Below, piece after piece: positions 8,311-17,900 of a stretch of 64,000 bases of DNA. The notes below the pieces were generated by a model that was given only the letters and a program-made list of their open reading frames with translations, searched no databases and had not been told where the DNA came from. Position 1 is the first letter of the stretch. Every line of letters starts with the position of its first letter. The stretch is from JACJXW01 sp964418125. Lineage in GTDB: Bacteria > Bacteroidota > Bacteroidia > Chitinophagales > Saprospiraceae. The stretch covers positions 9,371 through 73,370 of the forward strand of contig CAYQKY010000022.1 of assembly GCA_964418125.1 (NCBI GenBank), given 5' to 3'. A program made the position numbers and the translations under genes.

Positions 8311-9326
8311 TACCTCAAAAGCACGATACTCTGCCTCAGCTGAAGGCGGTGGCCGAAAGTACGGAGATCCGGCCCGGACAGATCCTGATCTCCGGCAAGC
8401 CCCCCATTCCTTTCTACGAGGGGAGCGGCCAATACCCCAGCGACCTGCCCGCCCGCCTGTCGGAAGCCATCTACCGGCATCTTTACTCCGTCGGGGCCCT
8501 GTCCGGCGAAGAGTGGGAACTGCCCGCCGGCCAACTGGTTTACGATGATGCCCTGGCTTTCGTGCGGCAGTTGGAAAAGGCCAATGCCACCGCGCCCCGG
8601 TTGGATAAAGGCTGGAAGGTAGAAGAGGATATTTCCGGAGGACAGGCCCTTACCGTCAAGGGGAACTTCAAACGCACCCTCCATCCGGGAGAATATGTCT
8701 TTTCCAACAGCCTGCTCTATGCACCTGATGAAAAGCGGGTGTCGCTCTGGATGCCCAAACAGGACGTTCCGGCAGACAAGGGCTTCTACTATGCCTTCGG
8801 CAGTACCGCCGGTGAGGAGAACGGCAGCATGCAGGTGCGTTTTTACTTCAACCTGCTTCCGGAGGGCGCGCCGCTGCTACTCAACTGGCTGACAGCCACC
8901 TTCAACCGGGCAGCGGTCCCTTTCCAGTTCAAATGCCTGCATCATCCCGCCCTTTACGGCCGGAGCGATGCCGGGGTGTTGTACCTTTCCAAACGCTACG
9001 CCGGCTATGCCGCAGCGTTGCTGGATGATTTTGTGCCGGAGCTGAGCCCGCACCTGCGGGCGCCCACGCCCTTGTTCACCCTGCCGTTGTATCCCGGCAT
9101 AGCCTTCGCTGAAAGCCCGCCCCTCAGTAGCGCGAGCTTTGGCACCAGCCGTTGTGATATCATCGCTGCCGGGCTGTCTGCGGCCTATGAAAAAGGGCTA
9201 TCGGATGAAAAAAAACTGGAAGAGGTATTGCTGGCCATTCAACATCAGAACCTCGACCCGAGCCGCCTGTTTCTGAATCCCAATAGCCATTATCCTTATC
9301 CATTCCTCAAAAACCAAGCCGCATGA
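8307..9326 (+). CDS. HopA1-family (T3 effector-like) lanthipeptide dehydration protein
   Basis: A 339-residue protein matching the HopA1 family. A core of about residues 170-290 includes VRFYFNLLPEGAP, an LTATFNRAAVPFQFK helix-strand, ALYGRSDAGVLYL, and the C-terminal PLFTLPLYPGIAFAE followed by SFGTSRCDIIA. The family was named for a Pseudomonas effector, but chromosomal copies beside APH-like genes belong to RiPP pathways (thioviridamide-like, class V lanthipeptides), where they are thought to act as lyase or dehydratase partner. It overlaps its neighbours by 4 bp on both sides (ATGA). No secretion system is nearby, so a role as an injected effector is unlikely. Confidence 0.85.
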   Translation: MIPQKHDTLPQLKAVAESTEIRPGQILISGKPPIPFYEGSGQYPSDLPARLSEAIYRHLYSVGALSGEEWELPAGQLVYDDALAFVRQLEKANATAPRLDKGWKVEEDISGGQALTVKGNFKRTLHPGEYVFSNSLLYAPDEKRVSLWMPKQDVPADKGFYYAFGSTAGEENGSMQVRFYFNLLPEGAPLLLNWLTATFNRAAVPFQFKCLHHPALYGRSDAGVLYLSKRYAGYAAALLDDFVPELSPHLRAPTPLFTLPLYPGIAFAESPPLSSASFGTSRCDIIAAGLSAAYEKGLSDEKKLEEVLLAIQHQNLDPSRLFLNPNSHYPYPFLKNQAA

Positions 9327-10510
9327 ATTCCAGCCAACTGATACAGATAGCCGATGATATCGGCCGCCGGTTGTACCGCGATGCGATCTGGCATCAAGGC
9401 CGATGCAACTGGATGAGCATCGAATACCATTTCAAAGGCAAAACGATAAACCGGCGCCATCAACCCATGGAGGAAGACCTCTACAAAGGCCTGTCGGGAG
9501 TGGCCCTGTTCCTGGGCGCCCTGTACCACGCCACCGGGGAAGACATCTTCCGGCGTGCTGCCGTCGGCGCCTGCCGGCAGGCCGTTCGCTTGCACGAACG
9601 GCCCCCCGGGGAGTACCGGTGGAGCTTTTTCCGGGGCAGCCCCGGCCTGGCCTGGGCCCTTTGCCAGGCAGGGGCATTTACCCGGGAGCCTGAACTTCAG
9701 GAAGCAGCCAGGCAGGCGGTTGAAAGGCTGCTGGAGGACAACCCGCCCCAGGATAAGGCCGATGTCATTGACGGGCTGGCCGGCGGCATCCCCGCCCTCA
9801 TCGCTCTGGACCGGAAGCTGGAATTTCCGGCTCTCCGGAGCCGGATCATAGGGCTGGGAGAAGGGTTGCTGGAAAGGGCCGTCACTTCACCCCGGGGCAT
9901 CTATTGGGCCAACGGGCAGGAGGGGCAACCCATGCCCGGTTTCTCTCATGGCGCTTCCGGCATGGCCTGGTGTATGCTGGAACTTCATCGTTATACCGGC
10001 AGTGAAAAATACCGGCAGGCGGCACTGGCTACCCTGTCTTTCGAAGATCAGTTGGTGGTAAAGCCCGAAAAGGAGCGCCACTTCATAAAGAGCGATTGGG
10101 CCCACGGAGCCGCCGGCCTCGGCCTGGCCCGCCTCAACGCCTATGTACAGGGAGGCGGTGATCCGCTTCTGGAAAGCACCCGGCGGTATATCGAGGAAAG
10201 CCGGCAGGGTTTTGCGCAACAACGCCAGATGGAAGTGTCGGCCTGCAACGGCGTCTGGGGGCTCACCACCCTGCTCCTGGCGGCCGCTGATGAATTGGGA
10301 GATCCCTCTTTTAAAGCCCAGGCGCTGGAAATTACCGAAGAGGCGGTTCGACAGTACGAAGAGAGGGGAGCGTGCTGGTGGGATGGCAACCCCGCCCGGG
10401 GAGAGGCGCCCGATTTCATGATCTGCCTGTCCGGTATCGGCTATTCCCTGCTCCGGCTGGCGGATAGCCGGGCGTACCCGTCGGTGCTGGCGGTGAGGGG
10501 CGTCTCGTGA
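9323..10510 (+). CDS. LanC-like cyclase with degenerate zinc site
   Basis: A 395-residue protein with the sevenfold alpha-toroid pattern of lanthionine cyclases: LYKGLSGVALFL (53), FFRGSPGLAWAL (102), VIDGLAGGIPALI (148), GFSHGASGMAW (206), WAHGAAGLGLARL (259), ACNGVWGLTTLL (307) and CLSGIGYSLLRLA (368). It ends PSVL as in LanM cyclase domains. The canonical zinc ligands WCHG and CHG read WAHG (Ala260) and CNG (Cys308-Asn309), so only one of three ligands remains. It may cyclise without zinc, as class III enzymes do, or act as a scaffold. It is the last gene of the coupled trio and is followed at once by a strong hairpin. Confidence 0.85.
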   Translation: MNSSQLIQIADDIGRRLYRDAIWHQGRCNWMSIEYHFKGKTINRRHQPMEEDLYKGLSGVALFLGALYHATGEDIFRRAAVGACRQAVRLHERPPGEYRWSFFRGSPGLAWALCQAGAFTREPELQEAARQAVERLLEDNPPQDKADVIDGLAGGIPALIALDRKLEFPALRSRIIGLGEGLLERAVTSPRGIYWANGQEGQPMPGFSHGASGMAWCMLELHRYTGSEKYRQAALATLSFEDQLVVKPEKERHFIKSDWAHGAAGLGLARLNAYVQGGGDPLLESTRRYIEESRQGFAQQRQMEVSACNGVWGLTTLLLAAADELGDPSFKAQALEITEEAVRQYEERGACWWDGNPARGEAPDFMICLSGIGYSLLRLADSRAYPSVLAVRGVS

Positions 10511-10511
10511 T

Positions 10512-10567
10512 TCGTGTAGTCGTGATTCGGGATTCGTCTAAACGAGTTACGAATCACGACTACACGA
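10512..10567. terminator. 18-bp perfect stem between convergent genes
   Basis: TCGTGTAGTCGTGATTCG (10512-10529) and its exact complement (10550-10567) form a hairpin starting two bases after the LanC-like gene's stop. It is followed to about 10620 by tandem CACGAATC-type words. It lies between convergent genes and probably serves both strands; it has no U-run. Confidence 0.6.
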
Positions 10568-10631
10568 GTTACGAATCCACGAATCACGAATCCACGAATC
10601 ACGAATCCACGAATATACAAATCCCCCGACC

Positions 10632-11861
10632 CTACTCCTCCCGGATCAGCGCCGGCACCTTCATCGCCCGCAGGGCCGGCGGCACGGAGGCCAGCACGCC
10701 AATAGCCACTACGGTGAGGGCCACCACGATAAAGTCGATGAAGCGCATGCTGATGGGATAGGCTTCCACCACAAAATTACCGGGGACGGAGACGATGCCT
10801 ACCGTCTTCTGCAGGATGTACAGTATGACGGCCAGCACGAAGCCCATGCCAATGCCCAGGAGGCTAAGGAGCAGGCCTTCGTTGAGGAAGATATTGCGGA
10901 CGGTGGTATTCAGGGCGCCCATGGACTTGAGGATGGAGATGTCTTTCTGCTTTTCCAGCACCACCATCCAGAGAGCCCCGACGATATTGAAGGCTACCAG
11001 GAGCATCATCAGGCTGGCGATGGCGTAGCTGAGCCATTTTTCCACCTGCATCAGGCGGAGGAAGGAGGCTTCCTGTTCGTAGCGCCCCTTCACATCAAAG
11101 CCCTCGCCCACGACGGACTGCACGGCGGGGATCACTTCAGCGGGCTCTGCCCCCGGCGCCATCCGGATCTCCAGGGCGCTCACTTCGTTCTCGGCGCCGA
11201 TCAGCTCCCGGGCAAATTTCAGGGAGGAAAGGACGTACTGATTGTCGAACTCCTGCTGAATGACAAAAGTACCGCCCGGGTAGATGTACCGCCGGCGGAA
11301 GGGCTGCACCTGCTGCCCGAAGAAGCCGCTGCTCTGCTCCCGCTTGGGCATGTAGACGGCCAGCTCGGTGAAGCGGTCGCCTACGTTGGCGGCCAGCTTG
11401 TTGCGCATGCCCAGGCCCAGGATGGCCAGCTGCCTGCCGTTTTCCTCAAAATTGTACTCGCCCTCTTTTACCGTGGTATCAATGCCCACGACCTCTTTGA
11501 AATGCTCATCCACCCCCTTGAGGGTGCCGAAATCCTGGTTGTCCTTATATTCGAAAAAAGCCACCTCCTCCAGGGTGCGCGATACCTGCTGCACGCCGTC
11601 CAGGGCCAGCAGCTTTTCCAGCAGCACGGTATCCGCCTCGAACGTCTTGCCGCGGGCGGGCGTCACCTTGATGTCCGGGTTGAAATTGCTGTACATGCCG
11701 GTGATGAGGTCCTCGAAGCCGTTGAAAACGGAGAGGACCAGCACCAGGGCGGCCGACCCCACCGCAATACCGAAGACCGCAATGCCGGTGATGATGTTGA
11801 TGGCATTGGTCGATTTCTTGGCGAAGAGGTAGCGGCGGGCGATGCGGAGGGAGAGGTTCAT
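10632..11861 (-). CDS. LolC/LolE-type ABC transporter permease
   Basis: A 409-residue inner-membrane protein opening with the family signature RIARRYLFAKKS, then a first transmembrane segment running into LVLSVFNGFE. A large periplasmic MacB-like domain (about 50-270) follows, then three C-terminal transmembrane helices forming the FtsX domain. Family members extract lipoproteins from the inner membrane or act in mechanotransmission, working with a LolD-like ATPase. No ATPase gene adjoins it here. It is convergent with the RiPP genes and is probably not part of that pathway; a role in lantibiotic export cannot be excluded but nothing supports it. Confidence 0.85.
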   Translation of the reverse strand: MNLSLRIARRYLFAKKSTNAINIITGIAVFGIAVGSAALVLVLSVFNGFEDLITGMYSNFNPDIKVTPARGKTFEADTVLLEKLLALDGVQQVSRTLEEVAFFEYKDNQDFGTLKGVDEHFKEVVGIDTTVKEGEYNFEENGRQLAILGLGMRNKLAANVGDRFTELAVYMPKREQSSGFFGQQVQPFRRRYIYPGGTFVIQQEFDNQYVLSSLKFARELIGAENEVSALEIRMAPGAEPAEVIPAVQSVVGEGFDVKGRYEQEASFLRLMQVEKWLSYAIASLMMLLVAFNIVGALWMVVLEKQKDISILKSMGALNTTVRNIFLNEGLLLSLLGIGMGFVLAVILYILQKTVGIVSVPGNFVVEAYPISMRFIDFIVVALTVVAIGVLASVPPALRAMKVPALIREE

Positions 11862-11919
11862 GGATTATTGGCTGGCTGTTTTATTCTGTTTTACCATTCC
11901 ATTTTTAGAAAAACTCGTG

Positions 11920-12261
11920 CTAAGCTGTGGCAAACCCGGTGAACTTTCTCATCTCTTCAGGATGAAACCCCAGGACTATATCTTCTTTAGGAACTCCTCT
12001 TTTGATCAACTCGTCGCCAACCATTTCTTCTGTATTATTGACTTGTATCCAGACTTTACCATTTTTTATATCAAAGTGGAGCGGACAATAATGAATATAT
12101 TTCTTGCCGCTCCATCCTATTCTTACCAACTGGTAATGATGCCCTTCCCGGTCAGCAATGATCTGAGTGTCTATGCCAGAGGGGTCGTTAGAATACATTT
12201 CTTTGGCATAAGTATTTAAAAAGTTCAGGATTGCTGCTTGATATGTATTTACTTTATCCAT
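11920..12261 (-). CDS. XisI family protein, without XisH
   Basis: A 113-residue protein with the XisI pattern: a short N-terminal helix, HYQLVRIGW, YCPLHFDIKNGKVWIQ, and the closing GVPKEDIVLGFHPEEMRK. XisI was described with XisH as a factor for fdxN-element excision in heterocyst-forming cyanobacteria, but homologues are widespread in bacteria without that element. XisI normally sits beside XisH, the PD-(D/E)XK-like partner. No XisH is present within several genes here, so this is an orphan copy, perhaps residual or acting with a distant partner. Confidence 0.8.
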   Translation of the reverse strand: MDKVNTYQAAILNFLNTYAKEMYSNDPSGIDTQIIADREGHHYQLVRIGWSGKKYIHYCPLHFDIKNGKVWIQVNNTEEMVGDELIKRGVPKEDIVLGFHPEEMRKFTGFATA

Positions 12262-12326
12262 TCCTTACTTTATTTTATTTTCCTCAAATTCGGGATTTTT
12301 TGGGATAAAGTCATCATTTTGCCCCC

Positions 12327-12376
12327 AGACTTGACAAGTTTCCGTTCCTCCCCGGCCCCAAAAACTTGTCAAGTCT
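12327..12376 (-). terminator. 15-bp perfect stem behind tolC-like gene
   Basis: AGACTTGACAAGTTT (12327-12341) pairs exactly with AAACTTGTCAAGTCT (12362-12376) over a 20-base loop. It starts 7 bp after the TolC-family stop codon. Each arm also contains the small palindrome CTTGACAAG or CTTGTCAAG. Confidence 0.6.
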
Positions 12377-12382
12377 AAAGGA

Positions 12383-13717
12383 CTATCTCACCAGCCCTCC
12401 GATTAATCTGATCAGCTCTGTCTCCGTATTTTTCAGATTAAACAGCGCATTGAGGCGCTGCTGGGAGGCGTTGATGTAGCTCACCTGAATGGTGCGGTAG
12501 TCGAAGGAGTTGATCAGGCCGCCGCGGAAGCGCTCTTCGGCGATCTCCAGGTTGCGGCGGGCGTTCTCGACCAGGGCGGTGGTCACTTCCACGAGGCGCT
12601 TCTGGGTGTTGTAGGTGGCCAGGGTATTGGCCAGCTGGTTATTGAGGGTGCGCTTGAGGTCGTTGATGTTGTGCTGGGCGATGAGTTCCTCGGTTTTGGC
12701 GTTCTCGATGCGGGTGCGGCGCACGCCGGCGTCGAAGATGGGGTAGGAGGCCGTGAAGTTGAGGAAGCCGGTGAAGGTCTTGGCGGCCACCCGGGGCAGC
12801 TCCCGGGGTTCCATTTCGAAGCTGAACTGCTGCTCGCCGAGAGACAGGGCCACGTCGTAGGCCAGCCCCGTGCGCATCTGTACAGTAGGGTAGAGGCTGG
12901 TTTCCTGTATGCGGGTATTAACGGAGGCCAGTTCGCGGTTGACGTACTGGTTCTGCAACTGGTTGTTGCTGTTGAGCATTTGCTGCTGCAGGTCTTCCAG
13001 GCGGTAGTCTTCCACGTCGTACGTCAGAGTATCGGCCAGCCGGTAGGGGGTATTCAGGTCGTCGACGCCCATGGCCAGGTTGAGGTTGCGAATGGCCGTC
13101 TGGAAGGTATTGGCCTGCAGCACGTAATTGGTGGAGTCGTTCAGATAGGCGTCCTGGGTCTGCAGGATGTCAAAGGTGCTGGCCTGGCCGAACTCCCTGC
13201 GCAGTTCCTGGTACTCCACGCGGTCGCGGGAAAGGATCAGGACTTCCTGGACGACGTCGAGCTGTTCCTGCTGCACCAGGGCGTTGTAGTACGCCTGTAT
13301 GATGCTCTGAATGGTGTTTTCCACCGTTATTTTGATGTTGCCCTCGCTGAGCTGTTCCTGCACCTCCAGTTGCTCTTTGGTGTAGCGCACGCGGTAGCCG
13401 TTGAAGAGGGTCCAGTTGGCCTCAACGCCGGGTGATACGCCGGTGTTGACGGTATTGCTGGTGCGGAGTACCGAGCCCGGGTTGCTGAGGTCCCGGTAGT
13501 TGTTGTTGGAGTTCAGGGTGAGGTTGATGGTGGGATAGCGGCCGGCAACGGCCCAGTCGTTGTTGTTGGCCGCTATATCTTCCCTGGCTTCGGTTATCCG
13601 GATCTGATAACTGTTGGCCAGGCCGGTTTCTATGGCCTGGGAGAGGCTGAGTTCCTGTTGGGCGAAAACAGCGCCTGTCAGCAGCAGTAAGGGGAACAGA
13701 ATGTAAGATGCCTTCAT
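12383..13717 (-). CDS. TolC family outer-membrane efflux protein
   Basis: A 444-residue protein with a signal peptide ending AVFAQ, then LSLSQAIETGLANSYQI, the usual start of the first outer-membrane-factor repeat. Long helical stretches rich in Gln, Asn, Glu and Leu form the periplasmic tunnel, in two repeats as usual for the family. It should form the outer-membrane exit duct for the RND pump and adaptor encoded at 14905-19416, although a nucleotidase and a GtrA gene lie between. The start at 13717 was chosen because it gives the signal peptide. Confidence 0.9.
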   Translation of the reverse strand: MKASYILFPLLLLTGAVFAQQELSLSQAIETGLANSYQIRITEAREDIAANNNDWAVAGRYPTINLTLNSNNNYRDLSNPGSVLRTSNTVNTGVSPGVEANWTLFNGYRVRYTKEQLEVQEQLSEGNIKITVENTIQSIIQAYYNALVQQEQLDVVQEVLILSRDRVEYQELRREFGQASTFDILQTQDAYLNDSTNYVLQANTFQTAIRNLNLAMGVDDLNTPYRLADTLTYDVEDYRLEDLQQQMLNSNNQLQNQYVNRELASVNTRIQETSLYPTVQMRTGLAYDVALSLGEQQFSFEMEPRELPRVAAKTFTGFLNFTASYPIFDAGVRRTRIENAKTEELIAQHNINDLKRTLNNQLANTLATYNTQKRLVEVTTALVENARRNLEIAEERFRGGLINSFDYRTIQVSYINASQQRLNALFNLKNTETELIRLIGGLVR

Positions 13718-13736
13718 AGTCAATTGTCGGTGATGG

Positions 13737-14147
13737 TTAGATAAACCTGCGTTCAAAGACGTATCGTTTCAGATAGAAGTTATAAAAAAATACGATTCCG
13801 GTCGCGCACAGTTTGGTAATGGGTTGATACCGGGAAAAGAATTCCATCTGGGTCAGGCCGTAAATGATGCCCGTGCTCAGCGCCATGCCGCCAAGGGAAA
13901 CCATGAGCGAGAGCAAAAATGCCCGGGAGGCCGAGCCCTGCAATGCAAAGACAAAGCGCTTCTGGAGCAGAAAATTGATGACCATAGCACAGGAGTAGGA
14001 AATGATGTTGGACACCACCGGGGAAAAGAAATAGTGGACCAGCATCAGATAGAGTACGTAATCCACCGTCGTGGCCGCCGCCCCGGCCATGGCAAACCGG
14101 GCTTTTATCCGAAACAGCTCCCGAAGCTTCTCCCTGTTCCATTGCAT
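13737..14147 (-). CDS. GtrA family membrane protein
   Basis: A 136-residue protein with four predicted transmembrane helices and the GtrA features: RFAMAGAAATTVDYVLYLML in the first helix, NFLLQKRFVF after the second, and NFYLKRYVF at the end. GtrA proteins are thought to flip or help transfer polyprenyl-linked sugars during surface-polysaccharide modification. The gene lies 19 bp before the tolC-like start on the same strand. No glycosyltransferase is adjacent, so its substrate cannot be guessed. Confidence 0.85.
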   Translation of the reverse strand: MQWNREKLRELFRIKARFAMAGAAATTVDYVLYLMLVHYFFSPVVSNIISYSCAMVINFLLQKRFVFALQGSASRAFLLSLMVSLGGMALSTGIIYGLTQMEFFSRYQPITKLCATGIVFFYNFYLKRYVFERRFI

Positions 14148-14190
14148 AGGCCGAAAAATTTCTGCCGAAGGTAAGGAATTTGGAGGATGT

Positions 14191-14288
14191 GCGTTGTTCG
14201 TTATTCGATGTTCGTTATTCGTTATTCGTTATTCGGTAGTTCTGGGCTCGCGAACGGCCGAATACCGAATACCGAGATCCGAATACCG
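14191..14288 (-). repeat. ATTCG-word repeats with inverted arm
   Basis: Tandem GTTATTCG words (14191-14236) face complementary CCGAATAC words (14258-14287) across a GC-rich loop, between two co-directional minus-strand genes. It probably forms a hairpin in RNA behind the nucleotidase gene. Confidence 0.5.
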
Positions 14289-14289
14289 C

Positions 14290-14820
14290 TCATCCTCCCC
14301 GTTCCTCCCGGAAAAAAGCCCTCACCTCCTCCCAGTTATTGACCCGCTGAAAGCGCGTCTCCTCCACATTGTGCGAAGAGGTATACAGCAGGCCCTTGCC
14401 CGGGAATGTCTCCAGGTTGAAAGCGTGGTCATCGATCATATAATCGGCCTGGACGATACTTTTATCGCCGCAGAACACAATATTCTTCCAGTGTACGAAG
14501 GGGAAATGATCCCGCAGCCAGTCGTATTTATCCTCAAAGGAATTCCGGAATTCCATGGCCGCGGTGACGATGAAGACCTCGTAGTGCTCCATCAGCTCTT
14601 GTATCCCTTCCTGGCTGCCCGGCATTACCGGCAGGCCGCGGAAAAACCCCTTCTCGTAAATAGCCTCGCGAATGTACTCCGCCCCCGGTATCTGGTAGAT
14701 TTTCTTTCCCCAGTAATCCTCCCGTTCGAGGTGCCTTCGAAACCGTTGTTCGTAAAGTTCCAGGAATTTAGGCATCACATCGGCGATGACCTCGTCCATG
14801 TCTATGGCTATGCGTTTCAT
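14290..14820 (-). CDS. 5'(3')-deoxyribonucleotidase-like HAD protein (NT5C family)
   Basis: A 176-residue soluble protein starting MKRIAIDMDEVIAD, the HAD motif I DxDxV/T with nucleophile and acid aspartates. Motif II lies in FIVTAAMEF and motif III/IV in CGDKSIVQADYMIDDHAFNL. The small size and the YWGKKIYQ cap region fit the NT5C group, which removes phosphate from deoxynucleoside monophosphates. The start at 14820 was chosen because upstream in-frame codons come from a repetitive non-coding stretch. It sits inside the efflux gene run without an obvious functional link. Confidence 0.85.
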   Translation of the reverse strand: MKRIAIDMDEVIADVMPKFLELYEQRFRRHLEREDYWGKKIYQIPGAEYIREAIYEKGFFRGLPVMPGSQEGIQELMEHYEVFIVTAAMEFRNSFEDKYDWLRDHFPFVHWKNIVFCGDKSIVQADYMIDDHAFNLETFPGKGLLYTSSHNVEETRFQRVNNWEEVRAFFREERGG

Positions 14821-14841
14821 TTGTTGTGCATTTGTGTTTTT

Positions 14842-14887
14842 GTGCATTCGTGCATTTGTTTGCGCATCTACAAATGCACCAATGCAC
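14842..14887 (-). repeat. GTGCAT-word inverted repeat
   Basis: GTGCATTCGTGCATTTGT (14842-14859) pairs with ACAAATGCACCAATGCAC (14870-14887) at 17 of 18 positions over a 10-base loop. It lies just behind the RND pump stop codon and upstream of the nucleotidase start. Confidence 0.55.
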
Positions 14888-14904
14888 CTATACACTAAAA
14901 CACC

Positions 14905-17900
14905 CTAAAAAATCCCCCCCTGGCTGTACAGCGCCGCTCCGGCGGCAATGGCTATTACCACAAAAAAAACATACCAGAGGAATTCGTACCCCGTCTCCTT
15001 CCGGATGGCGGCCTCTACGGCTTCATAGTCGGGCTTGACGCCGTTCCAGGCGTAGGAAGCGTAGACCTTGAAGCGGTTGGCCACGATCAGGAATACGGGC
15101 AGCAGCACCAGGATGACCACCGTGATGGCCAGCAGGCCGAAAGAGACGGCAATGGCCATGGGGATCAGGAACTGGGCCTGCAGGCTCTTCTCGAGCAGCA
15201 GGGGCGCCAGGCCGGCGAAGGTGGTCACCGAAGTGAGCACGATGGGCCGGAAACGGGAGATCCCCGTCTCATAGATGGCTTCCATCTGCGGCTTGCCCGC
15301 CTCGATCAGGGTATTGTAAGTAGTGACAAATACGAGGGCGTCGTTCACCAGGATACCCACCAGGGCGATGATACCCAGGAAGGAGAACAGGCTGATGGGC
15401 AGATCGAGCATCCAGTGGCCCCAGCCCACCCCGATGATGCCGAAGGGGATGAGGAGGAAGACCGTCAGTGTCTGCCCCACCGAACGAAAGGTCAGGGCGA
15501 TGACGAAGAACATCAGGGCCAGCACGATCGTACCAACTACCTGTATGGATTTGGCGGATTTTTCCTGTTCCCGGTTTTGCCCTTCGAACAGGGCGGAAAC
15601 GCCGGAGTACTCCGCCAGTATCCCGGGAATGATCTCCTCCTTGAGGCTGGTGGTCAGGTCGCTGACCGAGACGTCGTCACTGGCGACGTCGGCCTCGACC
15701 TTGATCTCCCGTTTGCCGTCGATGTGGTTGATGTTGATAACGCCCCGCCGGATATCCAGCTCGGCAATTTCTGAAAGAGGGAACTCCCTGCCGTCCTGGA
15801 ACCGCACCCGCATATCCTGCAACCGGGTGATGTCGGACCGGTTTTCGGCATCGTAACGCACCCAGACGCGCACTTCATCGCGGCCCCGCTGCAGGCGCTG
15901 CACTTCGCTGCCGAAGAATCCGTTACGAACCTGCCCGACGACCTCCTGCAGGTTGAGCCCCAGGTAGCGGCCTTTTTCCTTAAGCTGAATATTGACTTCC
16001 CGCAGGCCTTCCTGGTTGTTGTCGACCACATCGGTGAGCTCGGCCAGGGACTGCAGCTCTGCCTTCACGCGGCTGGTTGCCGCCTGCAGCTGCTGATACT
16101 CTTCCCCGACCAGGGAAATGGAAATGGGTTTGCCAAAATTGGATTGGGCGCCGTAGGAGACGACCTCCGCCGCCGGTATCGGGCCGGCCTCCTGCCGGAT
16201 GGCGTTGACAACATCCCGAAGCTTCAGGCTGTCGCGGTTCTCGCCATCCAGCAGGTTGATGCTGAGGTTGCCCTCGTAGGTTGTGGGGCCCAGGTTCTTT
16301 TCGATGCGTTGGATGGCCTGCTTTTCTCCGTTGAAGAAGCGCTGGCTGAGCTTTTCGTTGGCGCGCCAGGCGGCCTCTTCGATGTGGTTGAGCCATTCCA
16401 TGGTAATGTGCTCGCGGGCGCCGGCGGGCATTTGCAGGGTGATCTGCATGTCATCCCTTTCGATGACGGGAAAAAAGGTGGTCTGTATGATGCCTCCCCG
16501 GATGGAGCCCACCGTCATGGCCAGAATGCCCACCATGATGGCGATGGTGAGGAACTTGTTGTACATAGCGAAGTGCAGGACGGGCCCGTAGAGGTTGCTG
16601 CGCATCCAGTTCATCACCTTCTCCAGCCCTTCCTGCACGCGGTTGGGGCGGCGGTCCGGGCTCAGAGCCCTGCTGTGGGCGATATGGGTAGGCAGAATGA
16701 CCGCCCCTTCGATCAGGGAAAAGGTGAGGGATAAGATCACCACTACGGCCATTTCGCTGAAGAAGTCTCCCAGCCGGCCGTCGATGAAGAGGAAGGAAGA
16801 AAAGGCGATCACGGTGGTGATGATGGCCGCAAAGACGGCGGGCAGCACCTGCATGGTGCCGTCCAGGGCCGCTTTGAGGCGGGGCACGCCCTCTTCGTAT
16901 TGCTGGTAAATGTTTTCCCCGATGACGATGCCGTCATCCACCAGTATACCGATGACCAGGATCATGCCGAAAAGGGAAATGACATTGATGGTAACGCCCA
17001 GGGCAGAGGCCATGATGAACATGCCGGCGAAGGAGATGGGAATGGCAATGGCCACCCAGAAGGCCAGGCGCCAGTGCAGGAACATGGCCAGCAGCAAGAC
17101 CACGATGACGAACCCCAGGATGCCGTTCTCCGTCAGCAGCTGAATACGCTGGCGGAGGATGACCGACCCGTCGCGGATGACGGTGGCCTGTACCACATCG
17201 TTCTCCTTGTTGAACGCATCGATATACGCCTGTACCTTATCGGTAATGGAGATCATGTCTTCCTCCAGCGTGTTCTGCACGGTTACGACCACCGAGGGCT
17301 CATCGTTGAGGAAGCTTCGGTTGGGGTTGTCGGCCCACCGGTCGGTGAGGGTGGCTACCTGGTGGAGGCGCACCACGCTGCCGTCGGCATTGGTTTTTAC
17401 CACGATGTCTCTCAACCCCTCGGCGTAGTACGCTTTATTGCGGGTGCGGACGAGGAGCTCCTCGTCCTTGCCCTTGATCGTCCCCCCTGTCAGTTCAATA
17501 TTGGCATTGCGCACGGCCAGGGTAGCCTGCTGGAAGGTGAGGCCGTAGGCCCGCAGGCCCCGTTCCCGGAAGGCGATCTCGATCTCTTCTTCCGGGAAGC
17601 CGCTGAGGCTTACCTTAGAGATACCCTCCATGGCCAGCAGGTCGTCTTCCACCTGCCTGCCGTAACGCTTCAGCGTCTTCAGGTTGACGTCGCCGCTGAT
17701 GGCGAAACTGATGGCAAAGCCCAGGTTTTCCCGCTTGAAAACTACGGGCGGCTCCATGCCAACCGGGAAAGAGCTGATCTGGTCTACGGCATTCTTTACA
17801 TCCTGCAGGATGACATCCGTATCGTAGCCTTTGAATACCTCGACGGTCACCGTACCGCTGTTCTCCCGGGAAACGGAGGTGTAGCGCTCTACGCCGGTAA

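Noticed and set aside
8307..9326. HopA1 homologue as a type III secretion effector
   Set aside because: There is no secretion apparatus or chaperone nearby, and the coupling to APH- and LanC-like genes points to RiPP synthesis.
10568..10620. CACGAATC tandem words as a CRISPR-like array
   Set aside because: The unit is about 8 bases with no spacers; it is part of a hairpin-type repeat.
10632..11861. LolC/E-like permease as the lanthipeptide exporter
   Set aside because: It is convergent with the cluster, has no ATPase partner beside it, and has the general lipoprotein-sorting signature.
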